NCBI GenBank assembly: GCA_007745835.1
Contig: CP036424.1
Location: forward strand, 3,335,968-3,399,967
DNA length: 64,000 nucleotides
Reading direction: 5' to 3'
DNA from: Planctomycetes bacterium MalM25
GTDB lineage: Bacteria > Planctomycetota > Planctomycetia > Pirellulales > Lacipirellulaceae
Part shown: positions 27,483 to 36,096 of the stretch, in pieces
Position numbering within the stretch: the first letter of the stretch is position 1
Layout of the letters: each line of letters starts with the position of its first letter
Program-made: the position numbers and the translations under genes
Notes under the pieces: generated by a model
What the model saw: only the letters and a program-made list of their open reading frames with translations
Database searches by the model: none
What the model was told of the DNA's origin: nothing

Positions 27483-28316
27483 ATGGCCGGCTTAGAAAAC
27501 CAACTGACCGAGCTCGGCGTGATGTTCACGCTGGTGCTCGCACGCGTCGGGGCGATGGTCGGCACGGCGCCCCTGCTGAGTGACGGCTCACTCCCTCGCC
27601 GCGTGAAGGCGCTGATCGCGGTCGCCATCGCGGCGGTCATCACGCCGATGGCGATGGCGCACAGCGGTGGTGAGTTGCCTAGCATCGACACGCTGCTCGT
27701 CCTCGGTGCGTTGGCGGGCAGCGAGATCATCATCGGACTCGCGTTGGGGCTCGGATTGACGATCGTCATCGCGGGCGTCCAGCTCACGGGCCAAGTCGTC
27801 GGCCAGATGAGCGGCATGGCGCTCGCTGAGGGTTCCGACCCCGTGTTCGGCGACACGGCGAGCGTGTTCGGGCAGGTCTACTACCTCGTGACGATGGCCG
27901 TGTTCGTCGCCGCGGGGGGGATGAATCACTTGGTCGGCGGGCTGCTCGACACGTTCCAGATCGCCCCGCCCGGCAGCGGTTACGCACTCGACGCCTTGAT
28001 CGAAGGCTTCATCGGCCTGCTGGGTCTCGGCTTCGAGATGGGCGTCCGCGCCGCGGCGCCGCTCATGCTGGCCCTCTTCGTGGCGACCCTGGTCCTCGGA
28101 CTGGTGAGCCGCACCCTGCCGCAGATCAACACGATGGTCGTTGGCTTCGGCATCAACGCGATGCTGCTGCTCGGCGTGATGTCCGCCTCGCTCGGCGCGG
28201 TCGCTTACGCGTACCAGGCGCCCCTCTCGTCGGTGATCGACTCGATCGTGCTGTCGATCGACGCCCCTCCGATTGAAGACTCCCTTCTCAACGTCACCCC
28301 GGCGACGGGGGGCTGA
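27483..28316 (+). CDS. fliR: Flagellar export gate protein FliR
   Basis: FliR completes the FliPQR channel. The 277-residue product has about six membrane segments and family motifs: VMFTLVLARVGAMVGTAPLL, SLPRRVKALIAVAIAAVITP, IIIGLALGLGLTIVIAGVQL, and LPQINTMVVGFGINAMLLLG near the end. The start at 27483 is preferred over an earlier in-frame ATG at 27381, which would add 34 residues without family character. It ends 3 bases before flhB. Confidence 0.95.
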   Translation: MAGLENQLTELGVMFTLVLARVGAMVGTAPLLSDGSLPRRVKALIAVAIAAVITPMAMAHSGGELPSIDTLLVLGALAGSEIIIGLALGLGLTIVIAGVQLTGQVVGQMSGMALAEGSDPVFGDTASVFGQVYYLVTMAVFVAAGGMNHLVGGLLDTFQIAPPGSGYALDALIEGFIGLLGLGFEMGVRAAAPLMLALFVATLVLGLVSRTLPQINTMVVGFGINAMLLLGVMSASLGAVAYAYQAPLSSVIDSIVLSIDAPPIEDSLLNVTPATGG

Positions 28317-28319
28317 CCG

Positions 28320-29405
28320 ATGGCGGACCAATCGGGCGAGAAGTCCTTCGACGCGACCCCGCACCGCCGGCAGCAGGCCCGCGAGAAGGGGCAGGTCCCC
28401 TACAGCCAAGACCTCGGCTCGGCCGTCCTGCTGATGGCCGGCACCGGGCTCCTCTGGATGTTCGGGGGCCAGGTCGCGAGCACGATCCGGCGCGTCGCGC
28501 AGCGGTTGCTCTCCGAGCCGGTCGACCTGGTGGCCGATCCCGCGACCACGTCGGCGATGCTGCTCGGCCTCGCGAGCGAAATCGGCATGGCGCTGGCGCC
28601 CTTCATCGGGCTGCTGTTGCTCTCGGCGCTCGCGGCGAGCATCGGCCAGGTTGGCTTCCTCTTCGTCCCCGACCGCCTCGCGCCCGACGTGAGCCGCATC
28701 AACCCGATCAAGGGCTTCGGCCGGCTGTTCTCCGCTCAGAGCGCGGCGAAGCTCGGTTTTGGTTTGTTCAAGGTGGCGGTCGTCGCCGTGGCGAGCGTGG
28801 CGGCCGTCATGGGACGCGTGCCGCTGGTCTTCGAGTCGGCCCGCCTCGGGTCGATGCAGCTCGCGGGCGTGCTGGTCGATACGGCGTTCGCGGCGGTCTT
28901 CGCGGCGGCGTTCGCGCTGCTGGTGCTCGCGCTGGGGGACCTGCTCTTCCAGCGCTGGAAGCACGAACAGGACCTCAAGATGACCGCTCAAGAGATGAAG
29001 GAGGAGATGAAGAACCTCCAGGGCGATCCCGAGGTCGCCGCCCGACGTCGGCAGGTGCAGCGGCAGATGGCCCAGGCGCGGATCGGCTCAGCCGTGCCGA
29101 AGGCGGACGTCATTGTCACCAACCCGACCGAGCTGGCGGTCGCCCTCCAGTACGACCCGGACACGATGGCTGCGCCGGTCGTGCTCGCGAAGGGCGCCGG
29201 CGTGCTCGCGCAGCGCATCCGGCGGCTGGCGCTCGAGTCGGGCGTGCCGATCGTCGAACGCAAACCGCTCGCCCGGCTGCTCTATAAAGAGGTCGACATC
29301 AACCACCCGGTCCCCGCCGACAGCTACGCCGCGGTCGCCGAGGTGCTGGCGTACGTCTACCAGCTCAAGGGCAAGAAGCCGCCCAAGCCGCCGCGAGCCG
29401 CCTAA
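28320..29405 (+). CDS. flhB: Flagellar export switch protein FlhB
   Basis: FlhB controls the switch of export specificity together with FliK. The 361-residue product has the N-terminal basic tail SGEKSFDATPHRRQQAREKG, four membrane segments, the linker KMTAQEMKEEMKNLQGDPEV and the autocleavage region. The cleavage motif reads NPTE (268-271) instead of the common NPTH, inside VIVTNPTELAVALQYDPDTM. Asn-Pro is retained, so cleavage is still plausible. The C-terminal fragment is complete (VPIVERKPLARLLYKEVDIN). It closes the flagellar run. Confidence 0.95.
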   Translation: MADQSGEKSFDATPHRRQQAREKGQVPYSQDLGSAVLLMAGTGLLWMFGGQVASTIRRVAQRLLSEPVDLVADPATTSAMLLGLASEIGMALAPFIGLLLLSALAASIGQVGFLFVPDRLAPDVSRINPIKGFGRLFSAQSAAKLGFGLFKVAVVAVASVAAVMGRVPLVFESARLGSMQLAGVLVDTAFAAVFAAAFALLVLALGDLLFQRWKHEQDLKMTAQEMKEEMKNLQGDPEVAARRRQVQRQMAQARIGSAVPKADVIVTNPTELAVALQYDPDTMAAPVVLAKGAGVLAQRIRRLALESGVPIVERKPLARLLYKEVDINHPVPADSYAAVAEVLAYVYQLKGKKPPKPPRAA

Positions 29406-29409
29406 GCAT

Positions 29410-29442
29410 CCCCCTCCCTTTCAGGTAGGGGCCAGGGGAGAG
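29410..29442 (+). repeat. Degenerate arm of the CCCTCCCC palindrome family after flhB
   Basis: CCCCCTCCCTTTCAGGTAGG followed by GGCCAGGGGAGAGGT resembles one arm of the larger inverted repeat at 36597-36683. It lies just after the flhB stop. The remaining gap to 29550 shows nothing recognisable. Confidence 0.4.
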
Positions 29443-29550
29443 GTGCAGAGAGCCCAGAGAAGCTCCCCAACAGGGCGCCAATCGTTCGCCCGGTGGGTTA
29501 CTCTGTCTCCTCCGTGACACCGTGATAAGCAAAAACTGAGCTGACAAAGC

Positions 29551-30303
29551 ATGAGCACCCCGTCGATCGCCCTGGTCCCGCTCAACCGCCGCGATTTGCC
29601 GAGCGCCGACACGGTCGCCGCCCTCTGCGGCAAGCTGTCGGAGGACACGCCCCAGGTGACGAGCCGGACCGACGCCGCCTTCACGCTCAGCTGGGACGAC
29701 GGCGCCACCGCGAACGTGACGCTGGTCGACCGGCCGATCCCGTGGGAACGGCTCGAGGGCCCCTGCGTGACCGCCTGGTACTGGCCCGACGCGGCCGACG
29801 CGCTCAAGCCGCACACCGACCACCTCTTCATCACGCTGATCGACGAGGGCCGCCAGCGGATCGACGTCGCCTTCCGACTCACCCACCTGACCGTGGCGGT
29901 CGCCTCGTCGTCGCCCGCGGCGGGGATCGTGTGGGGGGCGAGCGGCGCCGTGCACAAGCCGGCCGACTTCGCCACGCTCGCCGGCCAATCGAGCCTCAAC
30001 GACCTGCCGCTGCACCTCTGGATCGACTTCCGCGCCTACGAGGCGGACGGTGGCGGCTTCGGCCTCTTCACCACCGGCATGGAGGCGCTCGGCCGCCGCG
30101 AGCTGGAAGTCGTCAACTACACGGGCGACCCGCAGCACCTGGTCGGCGCCGTCTACAACATCGCGCACTACGTGCTGGAGAAAGACGCCATGCTCAAAGA
30201 CAGCGAGGTGATCGGCCTGCCCGACGAATCGCAGGTGACCATCCGCGAAGCCCAATCGTCGGTTGATCCTGAGCAGGAAGTCTTTCGGTTGGAGTTCGAG
30301 TAG
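29551..30303 (+). CDS. DUF4261-type protein of unknown function
   Basis: The 250-residue product is soluble, without signal peptide or membrane segment. Stretches such as VTSRTDAAFTLSWDDGATAN, HLFITLIDEGRQRIDVAFRL, IVWGASGAVHKPADFA, LPLHLWIDFRAYE, GLFTTGMEALGRRELEVVNY and VYNIAHYVLEKDAMLKDSEV fit the DUF4261 family as I know it. No catalytic motif is evident and function is unknown. It is a single gene, separated from flhB by 145 bases and facing the minus-strand gene at 30406. Confidence 0.7.
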   Translation: MSTPSIALVPLNRRDLPSADTVAALCGKLSEDTPQVTSRTDAAFTLSWDDGATANVTLVDRPIPWERLEGPCVTAWYWPDAADALKPHTDHLFITLIDEGRQRIDVAFRLTHLTVAVASSSPAAGIVWGASGAVHKPADFATLAGQSSLNDLPLHLWIDFRAYEADGGGFGLFTTGMEALGRRELEVVNYTGDPQHLVGAVYNIAHYVLEKDAMLKDSEVIGLPDESQVTIREAQSSVDPEQEVFRLEFE

Positions 30304-30328
30304 AAACCGCGGATGGCTGGGATGGGAG

Positions 30329-30370
30329 CCCACGAATCACGCGAATTGACGCGAATTGACGCGAATGATT
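30329..30370. repeat. CCCACGAATCACGCGAAT dispersed repeat, copy 1 (with an internal 10-base duplication)
   Basis: CCCACGAATCACGCGAAT followed by TGACGCGAAT twice and GATT. The reverse complement of the stretch at 48678-48710 gives the same element with only one internal unit. It lies in the convergent gap between the genes ending at 30303 and 30406. Confidence 0.75.
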
Positions 30371-30405
30371 CGAGCGGTGGGAACTAACGTCAACTTCGCA
30401 TCCAC

Positions 30406-30954
30406 CTACTCTTCCTTGTGAACTTGATTCTGCAAGAAGTTCAGCAAGCGATCCGCGGCCTCCTCTCGAATCGCATCCGCTTGGTTTGCTCGTGACCGAA
30501 TCGCGACGATGTCGTCGAGCGTCCCCGCTTCTCCATCGCTCCCTAGCGAGCGCACCGTGACCGAATCTTCTAGAATGCCGCGATCCACTTCTCGAACCAA
30601 CTCACGACCCCAGACATCTTTAGGGCATTCCTCATCAACCTCCAACAGCCTAGGGCGACCGTCCTCGTCCGTGTTGGCCCACAACCGATCTGCTTCCGTA
30701 GTCACGATCTGTTCAGTCTTCAAACGCTTTCTTTCATTCCGACCAACTAGCCACCCGCCTACCTGCCAAACCGTCACTACAAACACGATGAACCAAAGAA
30801 CAGGCGTTACTGCGTGGAAAAGATAGATTGGCCGTAGCCTAGAACCTCCGTCCTTTGGCCCTTCGATCAATCGGCTGAACATGCACCAAATGGCGCGAAG
30901 CAGTAACTCCAGTAGTGAAAAGAAGAAACTGAGAATCGCACCGATAGGATCCAT
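30406..30954 (-). CDS. Membrane protein with a GspG-like C-terminal tail, low GC
   Basis: The 182-residue product has a hydrophobic N-terminal helix (IGAILSFFFSLLELLLRAIW, 4-23) and a second membrane segment (YLFHAVTPVLWFIVFVVTVW, about 44-63). A soluble C-terminus follows with PKDVWGRELV and, further on, VRSLGSDGEAGTLDDIV. That last pattern (D-x-W-G, then SxGxDGxxGTxDDI) is the calcium-site region of type II secretion major pseudopilins (GspG). The protein lacks the pilin N-terminal helix, so it is not itself a pseudopilin. Base composition is about 53-55 percent GC on sampled lines, clearly below its neighbours, which suggests acquisition or relaxed selection. Function unknown. Confidence 0.65.
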   Translation of the reverse strand: MDPIGAILSFFFSLLELLLRAIWCMFSRLIEGPKDGGSRLRPIYLFHAVTPVLWFIVFVVTVWQVGGWLVGRNERKRLKTEQIVTTEADRLWANTDEDGRPRLLEVDEECPKDVWGRELVREVDRGILEDSVTVRSLGSDGEAGTLDDIVAIRSRANQADAIREEAADRLLNFLQNQVHKEE

Positions 30955-31030
30955 TGTTATCTCACTGCTTATCCTTCTGGCCAGATCGCTGCCTGCACCT
31001 ACACAGCTCGCTCGCGTCCATCCGTGGACC

Positions 31031-32047
31031 CTACTCCCCGCCGCGATAGACCTGCTGCCCCAGCACGTTCCGCCGGCCGGTGACAGCGCCGCCTGAGGGG
31101 TCGTCGGCGAGGACGGTCAGCATCATCTGGTACTTCGCGTCGCAGTCGTCGGCGTAGTGGACGATCAGGGCCTCGGGCGTCATCGGCGGCTTGGGGCTGC
31201 CCCACTCGGGCAGGCGTTGGTGGCTGACGATCACGTGCTCGACGCGCAGCAGCGTCTCCTGATCGAGCCCCTCGCCCGACTCGGCTTGCAAGGCGGCCGC
31301 TTCGCGGAGCATGTCGCGGCCTTGCAGGATGTGGCCGATCAGATTGCCCGACGCGGTGTACTCGGCCCCCGCGGGAGTGGTCCGCAGCTCGCGGAGCTTG
31401 CCAATGTCGTGCAGGATCGCCCCCGCGGTCGCCACGTCGACCCGCAGCGGGGGCTGCATGTCGGGGTACAGCTCGGCGTACTGCTTCGCGAGGTGGTGGG
31501 CGTTGCGGGCGACGTTCCGCACGTGCTCCAGGTAGCCGCCGACGAAGGCGTGGTGGTTCCGCTGGGCGGCGGGCCAGTGCAGCAGCTCCTCGCGATGCTC
31601 TTCGAGCATCCCGACGACGAGCGTCCGCAGCGGCCCCTCGTCGATCCCCTCCTCGGCGAGCGCGACGAGGTCGCCGAACATCTCCTCGCAATCGAACCGC
31701 GACGCGGGCTGGCACATCTGCGGCGAGAAGCCGTCCTCGGCGTCGGACTCCTCCACGGGGCGGAGGCGGCGGATGTCGAGCTGCGGGCCGTAGTTCGTTT
31801 CGCGGTAGAGGGCGCGGAGCTTGTAGAACTCGCCGACCTCCCACTCGTCGCGGCAGGCGTCGGCGAGCGGCGCGTCGCCCCAGATCGGGAACGAGCAGTC
31901 GCGGCCCGCGTCGCGGAACGTGACCTTGTAGTACGGCTTGCCGTCCTTGGTGAGCAGCGTCTCCTTCGCGGCGAGCAGCGCGAAGAAGTCGCCCTCCTCG
32001 CCGTTGGCGAGGTCGCTCATCGCGACGATCGTGGGTTCGCTCGACAA
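31031..32047 (-). CDS. OB-fold/HD-domain 3'-5' exoribonuclease, YhaM-like
   Basis: The 338-residue product has an N-terminal OB-fold nucleic-acid-binding domain (about 20-95: KETLLTKDGKPYYKVTFRDA, GRDCSFPIWGD). A C-terminal HD domain follows with HHAFVGGYLEHV (166-175) and the metal motif AILHDIGKL (210-218), then TASGNLIGHILQGRDML and the third ligand in HVIVSHQ. This order is that of YhaM/CBF1-type 3'-to-5' exoribonucleases, which trim single-stranded RNA. The metal-binding His and Asp residues are present. It follows the acyltransferase gene on the same strand with a 32-base gap. Confidence 0.85.
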   Translation of the reverse strand: MSSEPTIVAMSDLANGEEGDFFALLAAKETLLTKDGKPYYKVTFRDAGRDCSFPIWGDAPLADACRDEWEVGEFYKLRALYRETNYGPQLDIRRLRPVEESDAEDGFSPQMCQPASRFDCEEMFGDLVALAEEGIDEGPLRTLVVGMLEEHREELLHWPAAQRNHHAFVGGYLEHVRNVARNAHHLAKQYAELYPDMQPPLRVDVATAGAILHDIGKLRELRTTPAGAEYTASGNLIGHILQGRDMLREAAALQAESGEGLDQETLLRVEHVIVSHQRLPEWGSPKPPMTPEALIVHYADDCDAKYQMMLTVLADDPSGGAVTGRRNVLGQQVYRGGE

Positions 32048-32079
32048 CTTCTTCGCCTAACTAAGGGAACCAGTGGATT

Positions 32080-33315
32080 TCAAGAACCGAACAGTTTCTT
32101 TCGCCGCTCGGCGACCTGGGCGTCGAGCATCGCTTGGATCCGCTCGGCGACGAGCTTCATCGCCGGGTCGCCGTCCGCCTTGCGGTCGCGGGTGGCGCCG
32201 ACCTCGACCGGCTCGCCGATCTCGATGGTGCAGTGGAGCGGCCCGTGGTAACTCGAGCGATCTTGGTAGTCCTCGATCATCCGCTCGACTGTCTCGAGCA
32301 CGCGTTCGGGCAGGTCGTTCTCGCCGGTCAGGTAGCCCTTCGGGTAGTGGGCGATCTGCTGCACGTAGTAGCAGGCGGCCAGGTCGCGCCAGCGATCGTC
32401 GCGATCTTCGGGGGTGACCTTCTTCTCGATCAGGTCGGGGAGGATGACCGTGCGGATCCTCTTCACCCGCGAGACGACGTTCGCGTAGCCCGGGTCGTCG
32501 TCGCCATTGGCAAGGTCCCACTTCTTCTCGATGCGGCCCAGCACTTGGGCGATGAGCGACGTCGCACGCTCGTGCGGGTCGCCCTCGGCGGCGGCGCCGA
32601 GGTACTCGGCCTCCTTGAGCGTGAGCAGCGTCTCGCCGATCTTGCGCAGCCGGTGCTTCGTGCTCAGGTGGGTCTGCGGTTGCCAGCTGAAGCTCTTCTC
32701 GAGCTGCTCAATATCGGGCGCGATCGCCCGCTCCGCGTCGCCGTCGAAGGCGTAGCGGATCGCGATCGGGTGGATCACCACCGCGTTCTTCCCCTCTTTC
32801 TCTCGCCGCTTGGTCGCTTGCCTCGCGATGAAGCCGGGGCCGTCCATGAACTCCATGAGCTTGTCGCAGTGCCGCGACACGGCGCCCTCGGGGAAGATCA
32901 GCAGGGGGCGCTTGTTCTCCACCAGGATGTTGATCGCCTGGCTGACCGCCTGACGGTCGTTCCCCTCGCGGTACACGCTGAACGCGCCGATCCGGCGGAT
33001 CAGGAACCGCTGCAACGCGCCCTCCTTGAAGAGGTGCCAGCTCGCCATCGCGAACAGGTTGCGGCCCACGGCCGTGGTGAGCTCGCCCATGACCATCGGG
33101 TCGGCGAGGCGGGAGTGGTTGGCGGCCAGGACCACGCCCCGGTCCTCGGCGAACGACGCCTTCAGCCGCTCCACGCCGCGGACCTCGACCGACTCGACAC
33201 AGTATTCCTTCGCCAGGAAGCTGCGGAGCTTGAAGGTGCGTATCAGCCAACACCACCAATCCGAGTCGATCGGTGGGACGAACTCGTAGGGCTCTTCGCG
33301 GACAATCTCGATCAT
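32080..33315 (-). CDS. PlsC-type 1-acyl-glycerol-phosphate acyltransferase family protein
   Basis: The 411-residue product carries the acyltransferase HX4D motif as AANHSRLADP (His67, Asp72) and the second family motif as LIFPEGAVSRH (about 138-148), so it is probably active in acylating a lysophospholipid or related acceptor. It is longer than typical PlsC (about 240 residues). The C-terminal 180 residues are helical and charged, with no recognised domain. No clear membrane segment was seen, so it probably acts peripherally on the inner leaflet. It is transcribed upstream of the exoribonuclease gene and diverges from the recombinase gene. Confidence 0.82.
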   Translation of the reverse strand: MIEIVREEPYEFVPPIDSDWWCWLIRTFKLRSFLAKEYCVESVEVRGVERLKASFAEDRGVVLAANHSRLADPMVMGELTTAVGRNLFAMASWHLFKEGALQRFLIRRIGAFSVYREGNDRQAVSQAINILVENKRPLLIFPEGAVSRHCDKLMEFMDGPGFIARQATKRREKEGKNAVVIHPIAIRYAFDGDAERAIAPDIEQLEKSFSWQPQTHLSTKHRLRKIGETLLTLKEAEYLGAAAEGDPHERATSLIAQVLGRIEKKWDLANGDDDPGYANVVSRVKRIRTVILPDLIEKKVTPEDRDDRWRDLAACYYVQQIAHYPKGYLTGENDLPERVLETVERMIEDYQDRSSYHGPLHCTIEIGEPVEVGATRDRKADGDPAMKLVAERIQAMLDAQVAERRKKLFGS

Positions 33316-33485
33316 CGGCGTTCTGCGATCCTTGGAAAACTCGACCCAATCGGCGCCAGCATCCTACGAACCCGGGCGACGCAGCTAAAGGGCGACCCGA
33401 TTCTCTTGGCGAGAGGAGAGAGAGGGTGATGATGGTTTTGGGGCGGTTTTCCCATTGTTCCCGAGACTGGAGCCCGAAACGCCGG

Positions 33486-34430
33486 ATGCCGCGCAAAGAC
33501 CTGAGACGCCTGGTCAAGCCGAAACGCGAGGGGGCCGCTAAGGATACGGCCCGCTGGCGCGAGGCGTTCGCGCGTTACCTGGCCAACGAGCGGCAGCTCT
33601 CCGAGCACACGGTCGCCGCCTACGACCGCGACCTGGGCCACTTCGCTCAGTGGCTCGACGGCCGGCGGCTGGCGAACCTGACCGTCACCGACCTGGCGGG
33701 CTACCCGGCGTGGCTTTCCGACCGAGGGCTCGCGCCCACCAGCGTCGCGCGGCACGTCGTCTCGCTGCGCGTCTTCTTCCGCTACCTCCAGCTGGAGGGC
33801 GTGCTCAACGACAACCAAGCCGCTCTGCTCACGGCGCAGAAGCTGTGGCGACGCGTGCCGAAGGTCCTCTCGCCCGTCGAAGTCGATCGTCTGCTCACGG
33901 CGCCGGTCGCGGGCGAGCCGCTGTGGCGGCGCGACCGAGCGATCCTCGAGGTGCTGTACGCGACCGGGGCACGAGTGTCGGAGGTCGGCGGGCTCAAGCT
34001 CCGCGACGTGCGTCTCGGAGAGCGTCACTGCCTGGTCCACGGCAAGGGGGACAAGCAGCGGATGGTCCCGCTGGGCGCCAGCGCGGTCCGCATCGTCGAG
34101 GCGTACCTCGAGTGGGAACGCCCGAAGCTCGCCTCGCGCAAGGAGCCGCCCTCGGAGTACTTGTTCCTCTCACCGCGCGGCCGCCGATTGGCGCGCGAGC
34201 GCGTGTGGGAGCTGCTCAAGAAGCACGCCGGCGCGGCGGGGATCTCGAAGAAGATCAGCCCGCACTCGCTGCGGCACAGCTTCGCGACGCACCTGATCGC
34301 CGGCGGCGCCGACATCCGGCACGTGCAGGAGCTGCTGGGCCACGCCAGCATTGCGACGACGCAGCTCTATACGCACGTGGACGCGTCGCGGCTGAAGAAG
34401 GTCCACGCGGCGTTCCACCCGCGGGCTTAG
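33486..34430 (+). CDS. xerD: Tyrosine recombinase of the XerC/XerD family
   Basis: Resolves chromosome dimers at dif sites with a partner recombinase. The 314-residue product has the N-terminal SAM-like domain (WREAFARYLANERQLSEHTV) and a complete catalytic set: Arg163 (TGARVSEV), Lys187 (HGKGDKQRMVP), His260 and Arg263 (SPHSLRHSFATH), His286 (LLGHASIATTQ) and nucleophile Tyr295 (LYTHV). Length and lack of accessory domains point to a housekeeping Xer protein rather than a phage or integron integrase. XerC versus XerD cannot be settled here. The ATG at 33486 is preferred to two starts further upstream. Its stop overlaps that of the convergent PEP-CTERM gene by 4 bases. Confidence 0.88.
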   Translation: MPRKDLRRLVKPKREGAAKDTARWREAFARYLANERQLSEHTVAAYDRDLGHFAQWLDGRRLANLTVTDLAGYPAWLSDRGLAPTSVARHVVSLRVFFRYLQLEGVLNDNQAALLTAQKLWRRVPKVLSPVEVDRLLTAPVAGEPLWRRDRAILEVLYATGARVSEVGGLKLRDVRLGERHCLVHGKGDKQRMVPLGASAVRIVEAYLEWERPKLASRKEPPSEYLFLSPRGRRLARERVWELLKKHAGAAGISKKISPHSLRHSFATHLIAGGADIRHVQELLGHASIATTQLYTHVDASRLKKVHAAFHPRA

Positions 34431-35242
34431 CGCCGATTATGAACCACCAAGACGCCAAGAGCGCCAAGGCTCGCCAAGAGCGTGGTGGGCTCGGGGACTG
34501 ATAAGGGCGTGCCGCTCAGGACCTCGAAGTTGCTGAACGTCACGTCCGTTTGTCCTACGGTTAAGGCAGGAAACGGATTGGCCGCTTGGCTGCGAAGGAA
34601 GAAGGAGACCAAGAGCGGGTCTCCCTCCCATTGATCACCTATGCCGGTGAAGGTCTTTACTTCGGTGGGGGCCATCGCGCCGGGCGTCGTGCTCACACCA
34701 ACCACGACACTCGCGGTCGAGCTGATGTACTCGATGAAGAATCGCCCGGTCGATACGACCAGAGAGCCGCCCGCGTTGGGAGCCGTTGTGAATATCTCTA
34801 AGGGCTGATCAGCGTCGGCAATGCGAGCGGCACCAGAGAATAATACTGGAGCGCCGTTCAAGAGCGCTAGGCCGACCCCGGCCGAGTCCGCCCCGCCTGC
34901 GTCCTCACCGACGCCGAATCCGATTCCGGCGCCGCCGGTCACCGAGCGACTGCGGACCCAGAAATCGACCGCGACCTCGAAATCCGCTGCAGGATCGAAG
35001 TAGAACCCACTGGTCGAAGCGGCGACGTCCGCTCCGTCAACGCTGGCGTAGCCGATATCGGTCCCCGTGGGAACGTCGAGCACAGCGCGCAGTCTCGCTT
35101 CGCTGGCTATTAGACTAGGCGAGCTGAGGTTCGGGTGCGGCGGATCCTCGGTCAGCGTCCAAGTGGTCAGATCCTCGATCGTCGACGCCGCCACCGGCGT
35201 GACGGTCAGGGCGAACAAGCTCAGCGCAAGGAGATAACGCAT
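34427..35242 (-). CDS. PEP-CTERM sorted secreted protein
   Basis: The 271-residue product has a signal peptide (MRYLLALSLFALTVTPVAAS), a beta-rich extracellular domain similar in look to concanavalin/laminin-type lectin folds (DFEVAVDFWVRSRSVTGGAG, FIEYISSTASVVVGVST), and a C-terminal exosortase signal: VPEPTTLLASLGALGVLVV followed by the basic HNRR. Such proteins are exported, cleaved by an exosortase and released or anchored at the surface. The ATG at 35242 begins the signal peptide directly. No ligand can be named. Confidence 0.85.
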   Translation of the reverse strand: MRYLLALSLFALTVTPVAASTIEDLTTWTLTEDPPHPNLSSPSLIASEARLRAVLDVPTGTDIGYASVDGADVAASTSGFYFDPAADFEVAVDFWVRSRSVTGGAGIGFGVGEDAGGADSAGVGLALLNGAPVLFSGAARIADADQPLEIFTTAPNAGGSLVVSTGRFFIEYISSTASVVVGVSTTPGAMAPTEVKTFTGIGDQWEGDPLLVSFFLRSQAANPFPALTVGQTDVTFSNFEVLSGTPLSVPEPTTLLASLGALGVLVVHNRR

Positions 35243-35413
35243 GGTGCGGCTCGGTGCTGGGCGCATACAAAACCCCGCGACGACACGACCGGCCCGGCTA
35301 AGGGCTGAAGAGTCGATCAACGCGGGGTGCAGTAGCAACTCGTGAGTGGGGCGGAGGGTCCGCTGCTTGCCGCAGCATAACCGCTCGCCGGGGCCGGTCA
35401 AGCAAACCGGGGT

Positions 35414-35902
35414 CTACGGCTCCTCTTTCGGCGGGGTCAGCCGGATCTTCTCGATCAACGCGTGCCGCTGGCCGTTGTCGAGGTAACCGCTGAGGGCGGT
35501 GATCGCCCGCATCACGTAGTCGTACTTCAGATCGAAGTCGGCGTTGATCTCGACCTCTTGCTCCGACGCCGTGCCGGGACCGCCGGAGTCGTCGATCATG
35601 CCGCGGACGTGGCTGTGGAGCGTGGCGAAGCGGTCGTCCCCTTCGAAGACGCGCGAGTCGAGCTGCAGCTTCGTGAGCACGCCCTCCTCGTTGGAGGTCA
35701 TCCGCAGGTTCCACGTCGGCAACTCGCTGGGGGCCGCGGGCGCCTCGTTCGCGGGCAGCGGCATGCGGATGTTGAAGTCGCCCTCGGGGAGGACGATCTT
35801 GAACGTCATGATGAAGAAGACCAGCAGCTGGAACACGATGTCGATCATCGACGTCATGTCCAGGTCGATCGTGTCGCGGTGATCGGAGTGGCGGATCTTC
35901 AT
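35414..35902 (-). CDS. exbD: ExbD/TolR-type biopolymer transport subunit (second copy)
   Basis: A 162-residue protein with the ExbD plan: short tail, DMTSMIDIVFQLLVFFIMTF with the conserved proton-path Asp near residue 15-20, then a periplasmic domain ending MRAITALSGYLDNGQRHALI. It pairs with ExbB to use the proton gradient for envelope work. It is the more distal of two exbD genes at the end of the sigma-TPR-ExbB locus. A 194-base gap holding a short repeat separates it from the first copy. Confidence 0.88.
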   Translation of the reverse strand: MKIRHSDHRDTIDLDMTSMIDIVFQLLVFFIMTFKIVLPEGDFNIRMPLPANEAPAAPSELPTWNLRMTSNEEGVLTKLQLDSRVFEGDDRFATLHSHVRGMIDDSGGPGTASEQEVEINADFDLKYDYVMRAITALSGYLDNGQRHALIEKIRLTPPKEEP

Positions 35903-35984
35903 GGGAGATGGGGGGGATGGCGTGCCTTAGGCTCCAGCGCCCGAGTCGGGTTCAAGAACGCGGCTTGCTAAAGGATTTCCGTGT

Positions 35985-36007
35985 GAGGAGATAAGGGGAT
36001 GCTCGTT
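35985..36007 (+). repeat. Dispersed GAGGAGAT repeat, copy 2
   Basis: GAGGAGATAAGGGGATGC at 35985-36002, followed by TCGTT, matches the 27253-27275 copy in 21 of 23 positions. A related form (GGGAGATGGGGGGGATGG) lies at about 35904. Both are in the gap between the two exbD genes, which otherwise shows nothing. Confidence 0.6.
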
Positions 36008-36096
36008 CGATGCTGTGAGTGATCGTGCTAAAGCGACTGGTTGTGCGTGAACGTTTAGCAGTTCGGTCCGAATCAAAGCCGCCTGCCATCAACCAT

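Noticed and set aside
27588-28991. Open frame of 467 codons on the minus strand
   Set aside because: It is antisense to fliR and flhB and is an Arg/His/Asp-rich frame typical of antisense GC-rich DNA.
31157-32251. Plus-strand frame of 364 codons over the HD-domain gene
   Set aside because: It is antisense to the OB/HD exoribonuclease, which has intact metal-binding motifs.
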